The position numbers were made by a program, and so were the translations under genes. Of a DNA stretch of 64,000 nt, positions 27,176 to 35,500 are shown in pieces. The DNA is from CAZVGZ01 sp964627605 (GTDB lineage: Bacteria > Latescibacterota > MWCZ01 > CAZVGZ01): assembly GCA_964627605.1 (NCBI GenBank), contig CAZVGZ010000012.1:1-64000 (forward strand), given 5' to 3'. How positions within the stretch are numbered: position 1 is the first letter of the stretch; each line of letters begins with the position of its first letter. The notes beneath the pieces are model-generated. The model was not told where the DNA came from. It did no database searches and saw only the letters and a program-made list of their open reading frames with translations.

Positions 27176-30100
27176 TTGAAAAGCTGCGTAACCTGGTTTT
27201 TCTGTGCCGCCTGCTTGATGGGCTGCGGCAGATGGCTCCCTATCGTTGAGAACCCAGGCCCCATTTGGCTTCGCGCTGCGGCCAGCGACTCAACTCAACA
27301 ACGCCTAAGAGATGCCGAAACACATCTTTGGAGAGGGTCTCTCGACTCCGCCGCTGCGATATACATGGACCTGTTGGAAAATTCAGGTGGTGCTGCCCAC
27401 ACTCATGCTTTTGATGGTTTGGGCGCGATGGGCGAAAACGAATTTGCTACTGCGAGGCAGGCGTTTTCCAGTGCTGTGCAGATCGATTCGCATTCGCCAT
27501 GGCCCCCATATCTCATGGGGCTGGCGACGATTCCTGACGATGCGCCTAACGCGCTCGACTGGTTCAAAGAAGCGCTGAACCGGGAGGCCAACTGGGGGCC
27601 AGCGCTTGTTGCTAGTGCAAGGTGGCGGGTGTGGCGCTACCAGCAACCGGGGTGGCGTGCGATCCTAAGGCCGCTCATGGCGACTGAAGCGATTGCAACC
27701 TTGACAGCGGTCACCGAACAGCTTCCAGATCATCCCACCGCACACTTTGAACTGGGTCAGTTTCTCGATTCCGATCTATCCGATCCCCCTTCGGCATCAC
27801 CACACTACGCCGAACAACTCATTGTAAATCCGGGTTTTGTGCAACCGGCAAAGAACGTCTTCGAAATACCTACTGCCGCCAGCGTTGCTCATACTGCCCC
27901 GCAGCCGCCAGATTCACAAAGATCAGCATCCTACACTCTGCAAAGACAAGCCGATTACCAGTTGTGGCAAGGAGCCAGGGACTCCGCTGCGGCGATCTAC
28001 TTGGTACTACTGTCAGATCCGGGAACCCGATCAGAGCGGCTCCTGCGCACCGGTCTGGAGTCAATGGCCGGTGGCGACTTCGCAGGCGCAAAACGGCCGT
28101 TCATAGAGGCTGGTCGCCTCAATGTGCGTTCTCCTTGGCCCCCCTATCTCGTGGGGTTGTCGCTGTATCCAGCGGACATGCCCAACTCCAGAATGTGGTT
28201 TGAAGAAGCGCTCAACCGCAGTTCGGATTGGGGCCCAGCGCTCGTGGCTAGAGCCAGATGGCGGGTGCTGCGCTACCAGGAGCCGGGATGGCGAGTGTTC
28301 CTGCGCCCGCAACTCGCGATCGAGGCCGTCGCAGCGCTTAGGAGCGTCGCCGATTTGGTGGCCGATCATCCCACGATCAACTATGAACTGGGGCAGTTCC
28401 TGGAATCTGACCTGTCCGATCTGGCAGCGGCGCTGGCAAGCTACCAGAGACAACTGGTCGTCAATCCAAAATTCAGCCCGACACAGAAACGGATCGCCGA
28501 GATTGAGGCCGCGCTTGATGGCGTTGACCCAAGCGGCGATGTTGATGTCGAGGCCCTGTTGGCAGGCCCAGAAAGCGAAGCCCAAGCCAAGGATACCAGC
28601 TTGGCCGCCAGGACCAACAGAAGCGCTGAATTGGAACTCTGGCGGGGTACGGTGGACTCCGCTGCGGCCATATATATGGCCCTTTTTCCTGATACCGGTA
28701 CCATCGTAGAGCGCGAGATTCGCCAAGGTCTTATGGCGATGTGTCGGGGCGACTACGCTTCAGCGCGAGAGATATTCGAAAGCTCGGGTAGGACAAACTG
28801 GCGGTCCCCGTGGCCGCCATATCTGCTCGGCCTTGCGACACTTCCCGATGACACCGCACAGGCGAAATGGGGGTTTGATGAGTCGCTGCGCCGCCGGTGG
28901 CGCTGGGGGCCAGCGCTTCTGGCCAAAACAAGGTGGCTGGCGTGGTATAGCCGCGTTACCAGCCCGCTATCGTTCAATAAGCAGTGGCGTCAATTTGATG
29001 CCGTCAACTCTTTTGAAACGGTCCTTGGCAGAACACCAGACCACCCCACAGCCAATTTTGAGCTGGGATGGTTCTCCGATGCGGGTATGGGAGATTACAC
29101 CACCGCACTGCATCACTACCAGGACCAGTTGCGCGTCGACAAAAACTTCGGCCCCGCGCTTGAAAGAGTAGCAGTGGACCTCATCATAGGACAACGTTGG
29201 GAGGACGCGCGCGACCTTCTCTACAGAGCGATGTTCGCCGAGCCGCCGCCGTGGTGCGGCTCGTGTGTACCGCTGGCGTTGGCGGCAACATATGTCGGCG
29301 ACAGACAGTTTGAACGCGCCGACGAACTTTTCGCCGAGACACTCCAGCATCTTGATGACCACGAACGAGAACTCTACGACGATGTGACGGGTCTGATGAC
29401 GGAGGAAGAGAACGATCGGCTAGCCCGTGCCACGGAAGCCAACCGTGTTGAGCTGGTCAACCGTTTCTGGGATCGCCTCGACTCGACACCTCTAACATCC
29501 ATCAACGAGCGCCGCTTGGAACACTACCGACGCGTCTGGTATGCCCGCGAGCGCTACTCTTGGGCACGGACGCCGTGGGATACACGCGGGGACATCTACA
29601 TACGCTACGGCGAACCCGACTTCGCCGGAGTTTCCAGTTCCCCACAGATTGTGACGGATCCCGATGTCCTAGAGGTTAGGCGAAGGCTGACAAAGCAGGT
29701 TCATGGGCCGAACGCACCGAGCCGCCAGGGGCTGCCGCTCTACCCGCTGCCGACTGAGCGCCCAGGAGAAGGGCTGGGGTTGGGAGGCGACGCCGCCGAA
29801 GCGGAGTGGGAATCGTGGGTATATGTGGATGTGGCAGGAGGTATCGAGATCTCGTTCACCGACTATAGGGGACAGGGCGATTTCGACTACGCGCAGCCCC
29901 CGGCATCGGTAACCACTTCTCCCCAATCCATCCCCAGCACCTATGATGTGTTGGCGTTGTTGGATGTCGCTATTCCCGGGTTGGAACAGATCGACGCGGT
30001 TGAGGTGGCCATCGCCGAAACGCCCGAGGCATCTTTTGGCGTTATCGAGCCGCTGACACTCGACTACGAGGTCGCCGAGTTTCGCGACGAAAACGGCCAC

Positions 30101-30868
30101 GCTGAGCTTGAGGTCGACTACCTCATCCCGCTAAATGAGCTGTCGTTCGAGCCGGAGCGCGGGGTCCAGGTCGCTGATCTTCAGGTGGGCTTCGCGCTGC
30201 ACGACACCGCCTGGCGGGAGATAGATAGGCAGTGGGAACGCAAAATCATGTTCGTGGATGAGGTGCCAGGCCCTGATGCCCCCGGCTTTACCTCGGCACG
30301 GCTAGGGCTTTCCCCTGAACCAGGAGACTACACCCTCTCGATTCAGGCCACCGACAGGCGCAGCGGTCACGCACAGGTCTACCGCCACGCTCTTACCATC
30401 AGTGAATTCACCCCTGGCGAACTGACTATGAGCGACGTTCGCCTCGCCTCCACTATCGAACCTGACACTAGCGGGGGGAAGGACGTATTTTCCCGCAGCG
30501 GTCTAAGGATGAAGCTACAACCTTTCCAACTGTTCGGTGTTGGTCAGCCGGTCTTCGTCTACCTGGAGCTTTACAACCTCACGAAGGATCGCTTTGGGCG
30601 CACCGACTACGAATTGGAGTTCGCGGTGCGCGCGGTTGGTGGTTCGCCAGGGGTTGGTGCGTTGTTTGATCTCTTCCGACGACGGCGCGAAGTGGGAATT
30701 GGTGGCAGGCGGCGCGGGATCAGGGGCACCGAGAAGACCCACCTGTCGTTCGATACATTCAATATGAGTGAAGGCCGTTACGAGCTTATGGTGACGGCTA
30801 CTGACGCCAACAGCGGAGCGCTAGAGTCGCGAACAGTCTCGTTCGCCCTGGTGGCACAGGAGCCGTAA
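27176..30868 (+). CDS. TPR/GWxTD-domain lipoprotein, copy 3, with triplicated TPR region
   Basis: A 1230-residue paralogue. The start is TTG 27176, giving a lipoprotein signal with lipobox CLMGC (about residues 13-17). The TPR half is triplicated: units begin near residues 48 (LWRGSLDSAAAIYMDLL), 262 (LWQGARDSAAAIYLVLL) and 486 (LWRGTVDSAAAIYMALF). The GWxTD domain at about 760-820 reads FWDRLDSTPLTSINERRLEH and TPWDTRGDIYIRYGEPDF. The C-terminal beta-rich part (about 850-1230) ends with an arginine-rich insert RRRREVGIGGRRRGIRG and SEGRYELMVTATDANSG. Function unknown; by signal peptide it is expected at the cell envelope. Confidence 0.85.
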   Translation: MKSCVTWFFCAACLMGCGRWLPIVENPGPIWLRAAASDSTQQRLRDAETHLWRGSLDSAAAIYMDLLENSGGAAHTHAFDGLGAMGENEFATARQAFSSAVQIDSHSPWPPYLMGLATIPDDAPNALDWFKEALNREANWGPALVASARWRVWRYQQPGWRAILRPLMATEAIATLTAVTEQLPDHPTAHFELGQFLDSDLSDPPSASPHYAEQLIVNPGFVQPAKNVFEIPTAASVAHTAPQPPDSQRSASYTLQRQADYQLWQGARDSAAAIYLVLLSDPGTRSERLLRTGLESMAGGDFAGAKRPFIEAGRLNVRSPWPPYLVGLSLYPADMPNSRMWFEEALNRSSDWGPALVARARWRVLRYQEPGWRVFLRPQLAIEAVAALRSVADLVADHPTINYELGQFLESDLSDLAAALASYQRQLVVNPKFSPTQKRIAEIEAALDGVDPSGDVDVEALLAGPESEAQAKDTSLAARTNRSAELELWRGTVDSAAAIYMALFPDTGTIVEREIRQGLMAMCRGDYASAREIFESSGRTNWRSPWPPYLLGLATLPDDTAQAKWGFDESLRRRWRWGPALLAKTRWLAWYSRVTSPLSFNKQWRQFDAVNSFETVLGRTPDHPTANFELGWFSDAGMGDYTTALHHYQDQLRVDKNFGPALERVAVDLIIGQRWEDARDLLYRAMFAEPPPWCGSCVPLALAATYVGDRQFERADELFAETLQHLDDHERELYDDVTGLMTEEENDRLARATEANRVELVNRFWDRLDSTPLTSINERRLEHYRRVWYARERYSWARTPWDTRGDIYIRYGEPDFAGVSSSPQIVTDPDVLEVRRRLTKQVHGPNAPSRQGLPLYPLPTERPGEGLGLGGDAAEAEWESWVYVDVAGGIEISFTDYRGQGDFDYAQPPASVTTSPQSIPSTYDVLALLDVAIPGLEQIDAVEVAIAETPEASFGVIEPLTLDYEVAEFRDENGHAELEVDYLIPLNELSFEPERGVQVADLQVGFALHDTAWREIDRQWERKIMFVDEVPGPDAPGFTSARLGLSPEPGDYTLSIQATDRRSGHAQVYRHALTISEFTPGELTMSDVRLASTIEPDTSGGKDVFSRSGLRMKLQPFQLFGVGQPVFVYLELYNLTKDRFGRTDYELEFAVRAVGGSPGVGALFDLFRRRREVGIGGRRRGIRGTEKTHLSFDTFNMSEGRYELMVTATDANSGALESRTVSFALVAQEP
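27320..29215 (+). repeat. Three tandem intragenic repeats encoding the TPR modules
   Basis: Three diverged units of about 640-670 bases inside copy 3, beginning near 27320, 27959 and 28627. Each encodes the same order of motifs: LW.G..DSAAAIY, then SPWPPYL.GL (or SPWPPYLMGL), then a GPALVA.ARW or GPALLAKTRW element, and HPT.NFELG. Protein similarity between units is clear by eye, DNA similarity less so, so the duplications are old. Confidence 0.75.
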
Positions 30869-30898
30869 CCTGATCCGTCACAAAGAACAGCGAAATGA

Positions 30899-30914
30899 AA
30901 ACAACCGGTTGTTT
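30899..30914. repeat. Perfect 16-bp palindrome
   Basis: AAACAACCGGTTGTTT reads the same on both strands. It lies in the 80-base spacer between copy 3 and the fourth-copy stump. It could be an operator half-site pair or a weak hairpin; there is no T run beyond the palindrome itself. Confidence 0.5.
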
Positions 30915-30950
30915 CTATTGCTTCGGACATGTCGTATAAGTGGGCAGACG

Positions 30951-31142
30951 ATGTTAGCGACGGAGCGGGAGGTGGGTATCGGCGGCAGACGGCGTGGGAT
31001 CAGGGCCAACGAGAAGACGCATCTGTCGTTCGACACGGCGAATATGAGCCAGGGCCGCTATGAATTCACAGTGACGCTCAAAGACGCCAACGGTTCAGAT
31101 GAGCTCTCAAGAACGGTCAAATTTGGCCTCGTGGACCCCTAG
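30951..31142 (+). pseudogene. Internally deleted fourth GWxTD gene (stump)
   Basis: A 63-codon open frame starting at ATG 30951. Apart from the first few residues it is a close copy of the last 60 residues of copy 3: REVGIGGRRRGIR and EKTHLSFDT, then MSQGRYEFTVTLKDANG, ending GLVDP. The bases just before its ATG (GGGCAGAC) also occur just before the ATG of copy 2 (24862). The simplest reading is a fourth tandem paralogue that lost everything between its start and its 3' end. A short protein could still be made, but it has no signal peptide. Confidence 0.7.
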
Positions 31143-31144
31143 CA

Positions 31145-31185
31145 TCAACAAAAAAATACCCGGTCATCACGAGATGACCGGGCGG
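31145..31185 (-). terminator. Rho-independent terminator of the small membrane protein
   Basis: Perfect ten-base stem CCCGGTCATC (31159-31168) / GATGACCGGG (31173-31182) with a four-base loop. On the minus strand the hairpin is followed after TA by seven T (from the A run at 31150-31156), so it terminates the leftward gene ending at 31219. On the plus strand there is no T run. Confidence 0.85.
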
Positions 31186-31218
31186 CATTGATTTATTACG
31201 TCTATCTGTAGGACAGTA

Positions 31219-31572
31219 TCAGGCGGCCATCTTACTGCGGACCAAACGCCAGCCAAACATCCCACCTACTATCGCCAGAACCATCACCCCTGGCCAAAGT
31301 GTGCCAAACTCAACGCAGATCGAGACCACTATATACAGCAGCCCGATTCCGGCGATGACATTAAAAGCGTTCACAACAATGTGATCCACTTTGGGATAGC
31401 TGTCAGGGGCCAGTTTCTTCACCAGTGGCCGCCAACCGAAAAACAGAACATCAAGCAGCCCGATAAACAGCAGCGAGAAGACGAAAAATCCCCACATCTT
31501 AGTGCCGCCGATTTCAGGGGCAGCGCTGTAGAAACCGGCGAACAGGTTGGTCACGAATTCCACAAGACCCAC
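31219..31572 (-). CDS. Small integral membrane protein of unknown function
   Basis: A 117-residue protein with about three membrane helices (roughly 24-44, 66-86 and 90-108) and basic residues near the end (RLVRSKMAA). The start GTG 31572 is chosen over the longer open frame because a perfect AAGGAGGT lies six bases upstream. It has its own promoter (31627-31656) and terminator (31145-31185), so it is a monocistronic and probably well-expressed gene. Residues 1-25 (VEFVTNLFAGFYSAAPEIGG) precede helix 1. I do not recognise the family. Confidence 0.75.
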   Translation of the reverse strand: MGLVEFVTNLFAGFYSAAPEIGGTKMWGFFVFSLLFIGLLDVLFFGWRPLVKKLAPDSYPKVDHIVVNAFNVIAGIGLLYIVVSICVEFGTLWPGVMVLAIVGGMFGWRLVRSKMAA

Positions 31573-31615
31573 GGGGCGACCTCCTTCATACTCTTTGATT
31601 TCGAGTATTAGTTGT

Positions 31616-32053
31616 CTAAGAGGACCAATATACCGTCCCAGACAATCGGGTGTCAACGCCACCTGCATCAGCGACCTGTTCGGCAAAAACACCGTCAGCT
31701 CGGTCGATTCCCAGAACCGTGCGCTGGTTACAGTGGTTTGGCATGTATCTGCACGATGGGCAGACAGGATCGCGATGGCATACTACGCAGGTGTTATTGA
31801 TTTCAGCCGTTACCCTCTTTCCCATCCATTTGAGGTCCACCTCGTCACCGACAGATGAGACGATCCCTTCGAACTCATGGCCCGGTACTATCGGCAGCGA
31901 GGTCTGAAGACGTCCGTCAAACAGCGAGATGTCAGTGCCGCATACACCGCACCACCTTACCAGGACCACCGCCTCGTACGGTTGAGGAGCGATGTCGTCG
32001 CGCGAGGTGATCTCAATATCTCCAGGCGCAGTCAATATCGTAGCTTTGTACAT
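31616..32053 (-). pseudogene. Truncated zinc-dependent alcohol dehydrogenase (GroES domain only)
   Basis: The first ~125 residues of a medium-chain dehydrogenase, starting at ATG 32053 (MYKATILTAPGDIEI). It includes the catalytic zinc segment WCGVCGTDISLFDG, GHEFEGIV, and the structural-zinc cysteines of CVVCHRDPVCPSCR. After DGVFAEQ, close to 31690, the family text stops and the frame runs out 20 residues later at 31616; the whole NAD-binding domain is absent. A deletion has therefore joined the front of this gene to the promoter of the small membrane protein. Without cofactor domain it cannot be an active dehydrogenase. Confidence 0.75.
31627..31656 (-). promoter_or_regulatory. Strong sigma-70 promoter for the small membrane protein
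   Basis: On the minus strand TTGACA (31656-31651, perfect -35) is followed after 18 bases by TATATT (31632-31627, five of six). Transcription would start near 31620, about 48 bases ahead of the GTG. The -35 box lies in the tail of the alcohol dehydrogenase remnant. Confidence 0.75.
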
Positions 32054-32259
32054 CGTTGGCTCCACCGGTTTCAGGTCCAATCGTGCAGCCAACAGGTTAC
32101 CGCCACCACGGCGCTTTCGCCAACGAACCTCCAGTGTGGCCTCACGCTTGGTGATCGTCTCCAAGCGGCGTATCTTTGACCCGTCGGTTCACGCTGATAA
32201 ACCCTCGATTGACATCATTTGGCAGTTGGCCAGAATGGTCGGTGAAAGGCACCCCCTAC

Positions 32260-32559
32260 ATGGCGAACCTTTTTGATGATCCTGCCGCCCAAGAGATTCA
32301 GAATGGCTATCTGGCGAACACCGCGGCTCGCGTGGAGGAGATGATCGCCCACGTTGAGACCACGCCTGACGATCTCGAGCCTATTCAGGGATTCGCGCAT
32401 CAGATGAAGGGGTCAGGTCAGGCGATGAGGTTTCCAGCGCTCTCGGATATCGGTCGGCAGATCGAGGAAGCCGCAAAATCCGCTGTCGCCGATCGAGTGA
32501 AACTGTTGCTTCAAGTGCTGCCCAGACTGGTTTCCCGGTTTCAGGCGCAGTTTGAATAG
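32260..32559 (+). CDS. Histidine phosphotransfer (HPt) domain protein
   Basis: A 99-residue single-domain phosphotransfer protein. The phosphorylatable histidine is His47 in AHQMKGSGQAMRF, followed by FPALSDIGRQIE, the usual HPt pattern of a four-helix bundle. ATG 32260 is chosen; the frame is open upstream without family similarity. HPt proteins relay phosphate between hybrid histidine kinases and response regulators; no kinase is in the window, and the only response regulator seen (21010) is broken. It heads a rightward gene group ending at 36511. Confidence 0.72.
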   Translation: MANLFDDPAAQEIQNGYLANTAARVEEMIAHVETTPDDLEPIQGFAHQMKGSGQAMRFPALSDIGRQIEEAAKSAVADRVKLLLQVLPRLVSRFQAQFE

Positions 32560-32595
32560 AAGTAGACCTGCACCCTGCCCACCCAGGATCATGTG

Positions 32596-33075
32596 ATGGC
32601 GACTATCCTGAGCGTAGACGGTCGCCTAGCCATGTCCTGGACGCTCAACGAACGCACCTTTGTTGCTGACGAGGCGTTCGAACCCGAAGAGTTCACATTC
32701 ACCTGCGCAATTCACGCACGGTTCGATGCAGCTGACATCCCGTCTCAGCCGACCGTTCAATACGACGGCCAGATAACCAACACCGACGTCCGCAACTGGC
32801 TAGCGAGTCTAAGATCGGCGGTGACCGAAGGGCAGGAGGTGTCGTTCCAGCCCAATTCGTCGCTGGGGTTTCACGTCCAAATCCATCCAGAGCCCCAAGG
32901 TCTGGCTGGGGTCGCGATATGGTTCGAGTGGGATCGGATGATGGGGGTGCCCTTACCTGAAGGTGGAGCGCCCATGTTTCGCGGCTTTCGTTTCACTACG
33001 ACCCGCGACAGGATGGTGAGTTTCATACTCGATATTACCGACGAGTTTAACACCCACCAGCGCCCTCCTTCATGA
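32596..33075 (+). CDS. Conserved-looking protein of unknown function
   Basis: A 159-residue soluble protein without signal peptide or membrane helix. It is predicted to be mostly beta strands with evenly spaced aromatic residues (FTFTCAIHARF, FHVQIHPEP, VAIWFEWDRM, FRFTTTRDRMVSFI). The start is ATG 32596 or GTG 32593 just before it. Its stop overlaps the queG start (ATGA), so both are translated together. I do not recognise the family. Confidence 0.65.
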   Translation: MATILSVDGRLAMSWTLNERTFVADEAFEPEEFTFTCAIHARFDAADIPSQPTVQYDGQITNTDVRNWLASLRSAVTEGQEVSFQPNSSLGFHVQIHPEPQGLAGVAIWFEWDRMMGVPLPEGGAPMFRGFRFTTTRDRMVSFILDITDEFNTHQRPPS

Positions 33076-34205
33076 CCGGGGAAGTGACTGCCGAAGATGT
33101 CAAGGTTTGGGCGATCGACATCGGCTTTCCTTTGGTGGGCATTACCGATGTTCGATCAGTTGGAACTTGGGGTGCTTACAACGATTGGCTAGAGAACGAT
33201 TATGCCGATGGTATGGCGTATCTGGAGCGAAGGAGCGAGGAGAGGCGTGACGTCCGCCAGATCATGCCCGCCGCAGAGTCGGTGATAGTTTTGGGCACAA
33301 ACTACAACCATACGGAATCAGCGCTTTTTTACAACACAGAATCGGGCAGACTCGCCCGCTACGCTCTGTCAGAGGATTACCACCCGGTCCTGATCGAGCG
33401 AATGGAGGAACTGATTCATCGCATCCGATCTGCAACCCCATCCACCTCTGAGTTCATGTCCTACGTCGATACCGGACCGATACTGGAGAGGGATTTTTCG
33501 GCTCGTGCTGGACTAGGCTGGATAGGCAAACATACAGGGCTCATCAACAGAAATGTGGGGTCGTGGCTATTCCTGGGCGAGATAATCACATCACTCGTAT
33601 TGGAGGTGGACCGACCGACCAGCGCCCACTGCGGTTCCTGCGAGAGGTGTCTTAAGGCCTGTCCCACAGAAGCTTTCGTCGGTCCGTACGAGCTAGACGC
33701 CCGGCGGTGCATCTCTTACCTGACAATCGAAAACAAGGACGAGATTCCCCGCGATCTGCGTCCGTTGATCGGTGGCAACGTCTTTGGCTGTGACATCTGC
33801 CAGGATGTGTGTCCTTGGAACCGAAAAGCAGAAACCACCACTGACGAGGCGTTTTCGCCACTGCCTGTGGTTCGTGACAGAGATATCGCCAGTTGGCTCA
33901 AGATGGACAGTCGAGTGTTCAAAGCGACTTTCAAAAACAGCTCGTTCGAGCGAACCAAACGCCGAGGGTTTTTTAGGAACATCGCGGTTGTTCTTGGCAA
34001 TCAAGGCGACCCATCGGCTGTTCCAGCGCTTGTAGAGGCGCTGGACGACCCGGAGCCGCTGGTCCGCGCCCATGTCGCTTGGGCGCTGGGGCGACTTGGA
34101 ACCCTGGAGGCCCTGAATGCGATTAGAAGCCGCTCCCAGGTCGAAAACGAGCCATCAGTGGCCACTGAGCTTCGTTTGGCGCTGGAAGGGAGCTGTCAAA
34201 CATGA
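33072..34205 (+). CDS. queG: Epoxyqueuosine reductase
   Basis: A 377-residue cobalamin- and iron-sulfur-dependent enzyme that reduces epoxyqueuosine to queuosine in tRNA. Characteristic are YVDTGPILERDFSARAGLGW (catalytic Asp) and two ferredoxin-like clusters: CGSCERCLKACP and CDICQDVCPWN. The C-terminus carries HEAT-like helices (PLVRAHVAWALGRLG) that bind the tRNA in QueG. It overlaps the genes on both sides by four bases. No other queuosine gene is visible. Confidence 0.94.
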   Translation: MTGEVTAEDVKVWAIDIGFPLVGITDVRSVGTWGAYNDWLENDYADGMAYLERRSEERRDVRQIMPAAESVIVLGTNYNHTESALFYNTESGRLARYALSEDYHPVLIERMEELIHRIRSATPSTSEFMSYVDTGPILERDFSARAGLGWIGKHTGLINRNVGSWLFLGEIITSLVLEVDRPTSAHCGSCERCLKACPTEAFVGPYELDARRCISYLTIENKDEIPRDLRPLIGGNVFGCDICQDVCPWNRKAETTTDEAFSPLPVVRDRDIASWLKMDSRVFKATFKNSSFERTKRRGFFRNIAVVLGNQGDPSAVPALVEALDDPEPLVRAHVAWALGRLGTLEALNAIRSRSQVENEPSVATELRLALEGSCQT

Positions 34206-34948
34206 CACGGGGGTACTGTCAACGTCCGTGGGGCGATATGGCCTACCGGGTCAGAAAAAGTCCAGATAGCCGCCAACCGCCGCTTTTGCTGATCCACAGC
34301 TCAGGCTGCAATTCGAGACATTGGGACCCGGTATTACCACATCTTCTAGGCGACCTGCGGCTCGCAGCTTGTGATCTTTTCGGCCATGGTGAGAGTAGTG
34401 TAGGCGATGGCATCACGCTTGATCTGATGGCCGAAGACCTGCTTGCGCTTGTGGACCATCTGTCGATGGAGTCACCGGTGCTGGTGGGTCACAGCTTGGG
34501 CGGGATGTTGGCGCTGCGGATCGTGGGACGATGGCCCCAAAGGGTTGCAGGCGCTGCTCTAATCGAGGGATGGACCTTACTTAGTGGCCTCAAATGGGAA
34601 GCGCGCAAAGAGATGTACGGAACGCTATCTAACGAACTGATCGAGTCTACCCGCAAAAAGAGTCGGGACACCTACGCAAGATGCCCAGAAAGGGTACACG
34701 AAAGTTTCTGGGAGACTGTCAAGTCTGCTGATGGATCACAAACGTTGATGGCAACACACCTTCCGGTGCTTGAGATGTACGGCGATCGTGGTGGGCCGAT
34801 TCCGTCGAGAGAACATCTTGGGGTGCTCGAACGTTCAAACGTGGAGATGGTGTGGATTGAAGGAGCAGCTCAATATTCGCCGACGGAAGCGGCACAAGAG
34901 GTTGGGGTAGCTATTTCAAAATGGCTTGAGACCAGCGTGGTTCTCTAG
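34202..34948 (+). CDS. Alpha/beta hydrolase with atypical catalytic triad
   Basis: A 248-residue alpha/beta-hydrolase-fold protein. The oxyanion region is HSSGCNSRHWDPV, the nucleophile elbow is GHSLGG (Ser near 97), and the acid probably lies in YGDRGGPIP (near 194). Where the family has the triad histidine (usually GxGHxxP) this protein reads GAAQYSP, so the histidine is replaced by glutamine. It may be an inactive or non-hydrolytic member, or use another base. ATG 34202 overlaps the queG stop. Confidence 0.82.
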   Translation: MTRGYCQRPWGDMAYRVRKSPDSRQPPLLLIHSSGCNSRHWDPVLPHLLGDLRLAACDLFGHGESSVGDGITLDLMAEDLLALVDHLSMESPVLVGHSLGGMLALRIVGRWPQRVAGAALIEGWTLLSGLKWEARKEMYGTLSNELIESTRKKSRDTYARCPERVHESFWETVKSADGSQTLMATHLPVLEMYGDRGGPIPSREHLGVLERSNVEMVWIEGAAQYSPTEAAQEVGVAISKWLETSVVL

Positions 34949-34994
34949 CTCCACTCGTTTGGAACAGACACCGCAGCGACGCAAAGGAGCAGGA

Positions 34995-35480
34995 ATGACC
35001 GCTCTATCTGATGAACAGACGAACGATCTTGACCGAATGTCGTCTGACGAGATATTTGAGGAGATCGTTCGCATTGTTGCTGAGACCGAAGATCAACCGA
35101 CGTTCGGGCATGTCGAAGAGGTTTTGGACCAGCTTGTGGATAAGCGGGTCTTGACCTACCAGGAGCGCGACAGCCTCCTATCCCACAACCTGGACACAGA
35201 TGGTCAGGTGGCGCCGGTTCATACAGCATCGAACTCAATCGAAGCGGGATTCGTCGCCAGTGCGCTTCGCAGCGAAGGGTTCCCTGCGTTCGTGGAAGAC
35301 AAGCGCGTTGGAGACCTATTTGGAGGCATGATGCCGTTCGCCCGGATCAGAGTGTGCGTAGCTGAGTCAGATGTTGAAGGCGCTCGTCAGGTGATAGACG
35401 AACTAGACTTGGATCGGGTGCTCGAACCGACCACTGAGGACGTGAGTTGGTGGCGGTGGCTGTTTTGGCCCTGGGGCTGA
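34995..35480 (+). CDS. DUF2007-like protein
   Basis: A 161-residue protein. The N-terminal half is acidic and helical; the C-terminal half matches the DUF2007 (putative signal-transducing) pattern: NSIEAGFVASALRSEGFPAF, then FARIRVCVAESDVEGARQVI. ATG 34995 is supported by AAGGAG upstream; the C-terminus ends with a Trp-rich stretch (WWRWLFWPWG). A decayed second copy of the DUF2007 half follows directly. Function is unknown. Confidence 0.7.
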   Translation: MTALSDEQTNDLDRMSSDEIFEEIVRIVAETEDQPTFGHVEEVLDQLVDKRVLTYQERDSLLSHNLDTDGQVAPVHTASNSIEAGFVASALRSEGFPAFVEDKRVGDLFGGMMPFARIRVCVAESDVEGARQVIDELDLDRVLEPTTEDVSWWRWLFWPWG

Positions 35481-35500
35481 CGACGGTCTATGCCCGGCAG

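Noticed and set aside
28061..28726. 221-codon minus-strand open frame inside GWxTD copy 3
   Set aside because: Mirror of the repeated TPR coding sequence; the shadow frame repeats as well.
31159..31182. Terminator for the plus-strand GWxTD cluster
   Set aside because: The hairpin has no T run on the plus strand; only the minus orientation fits.
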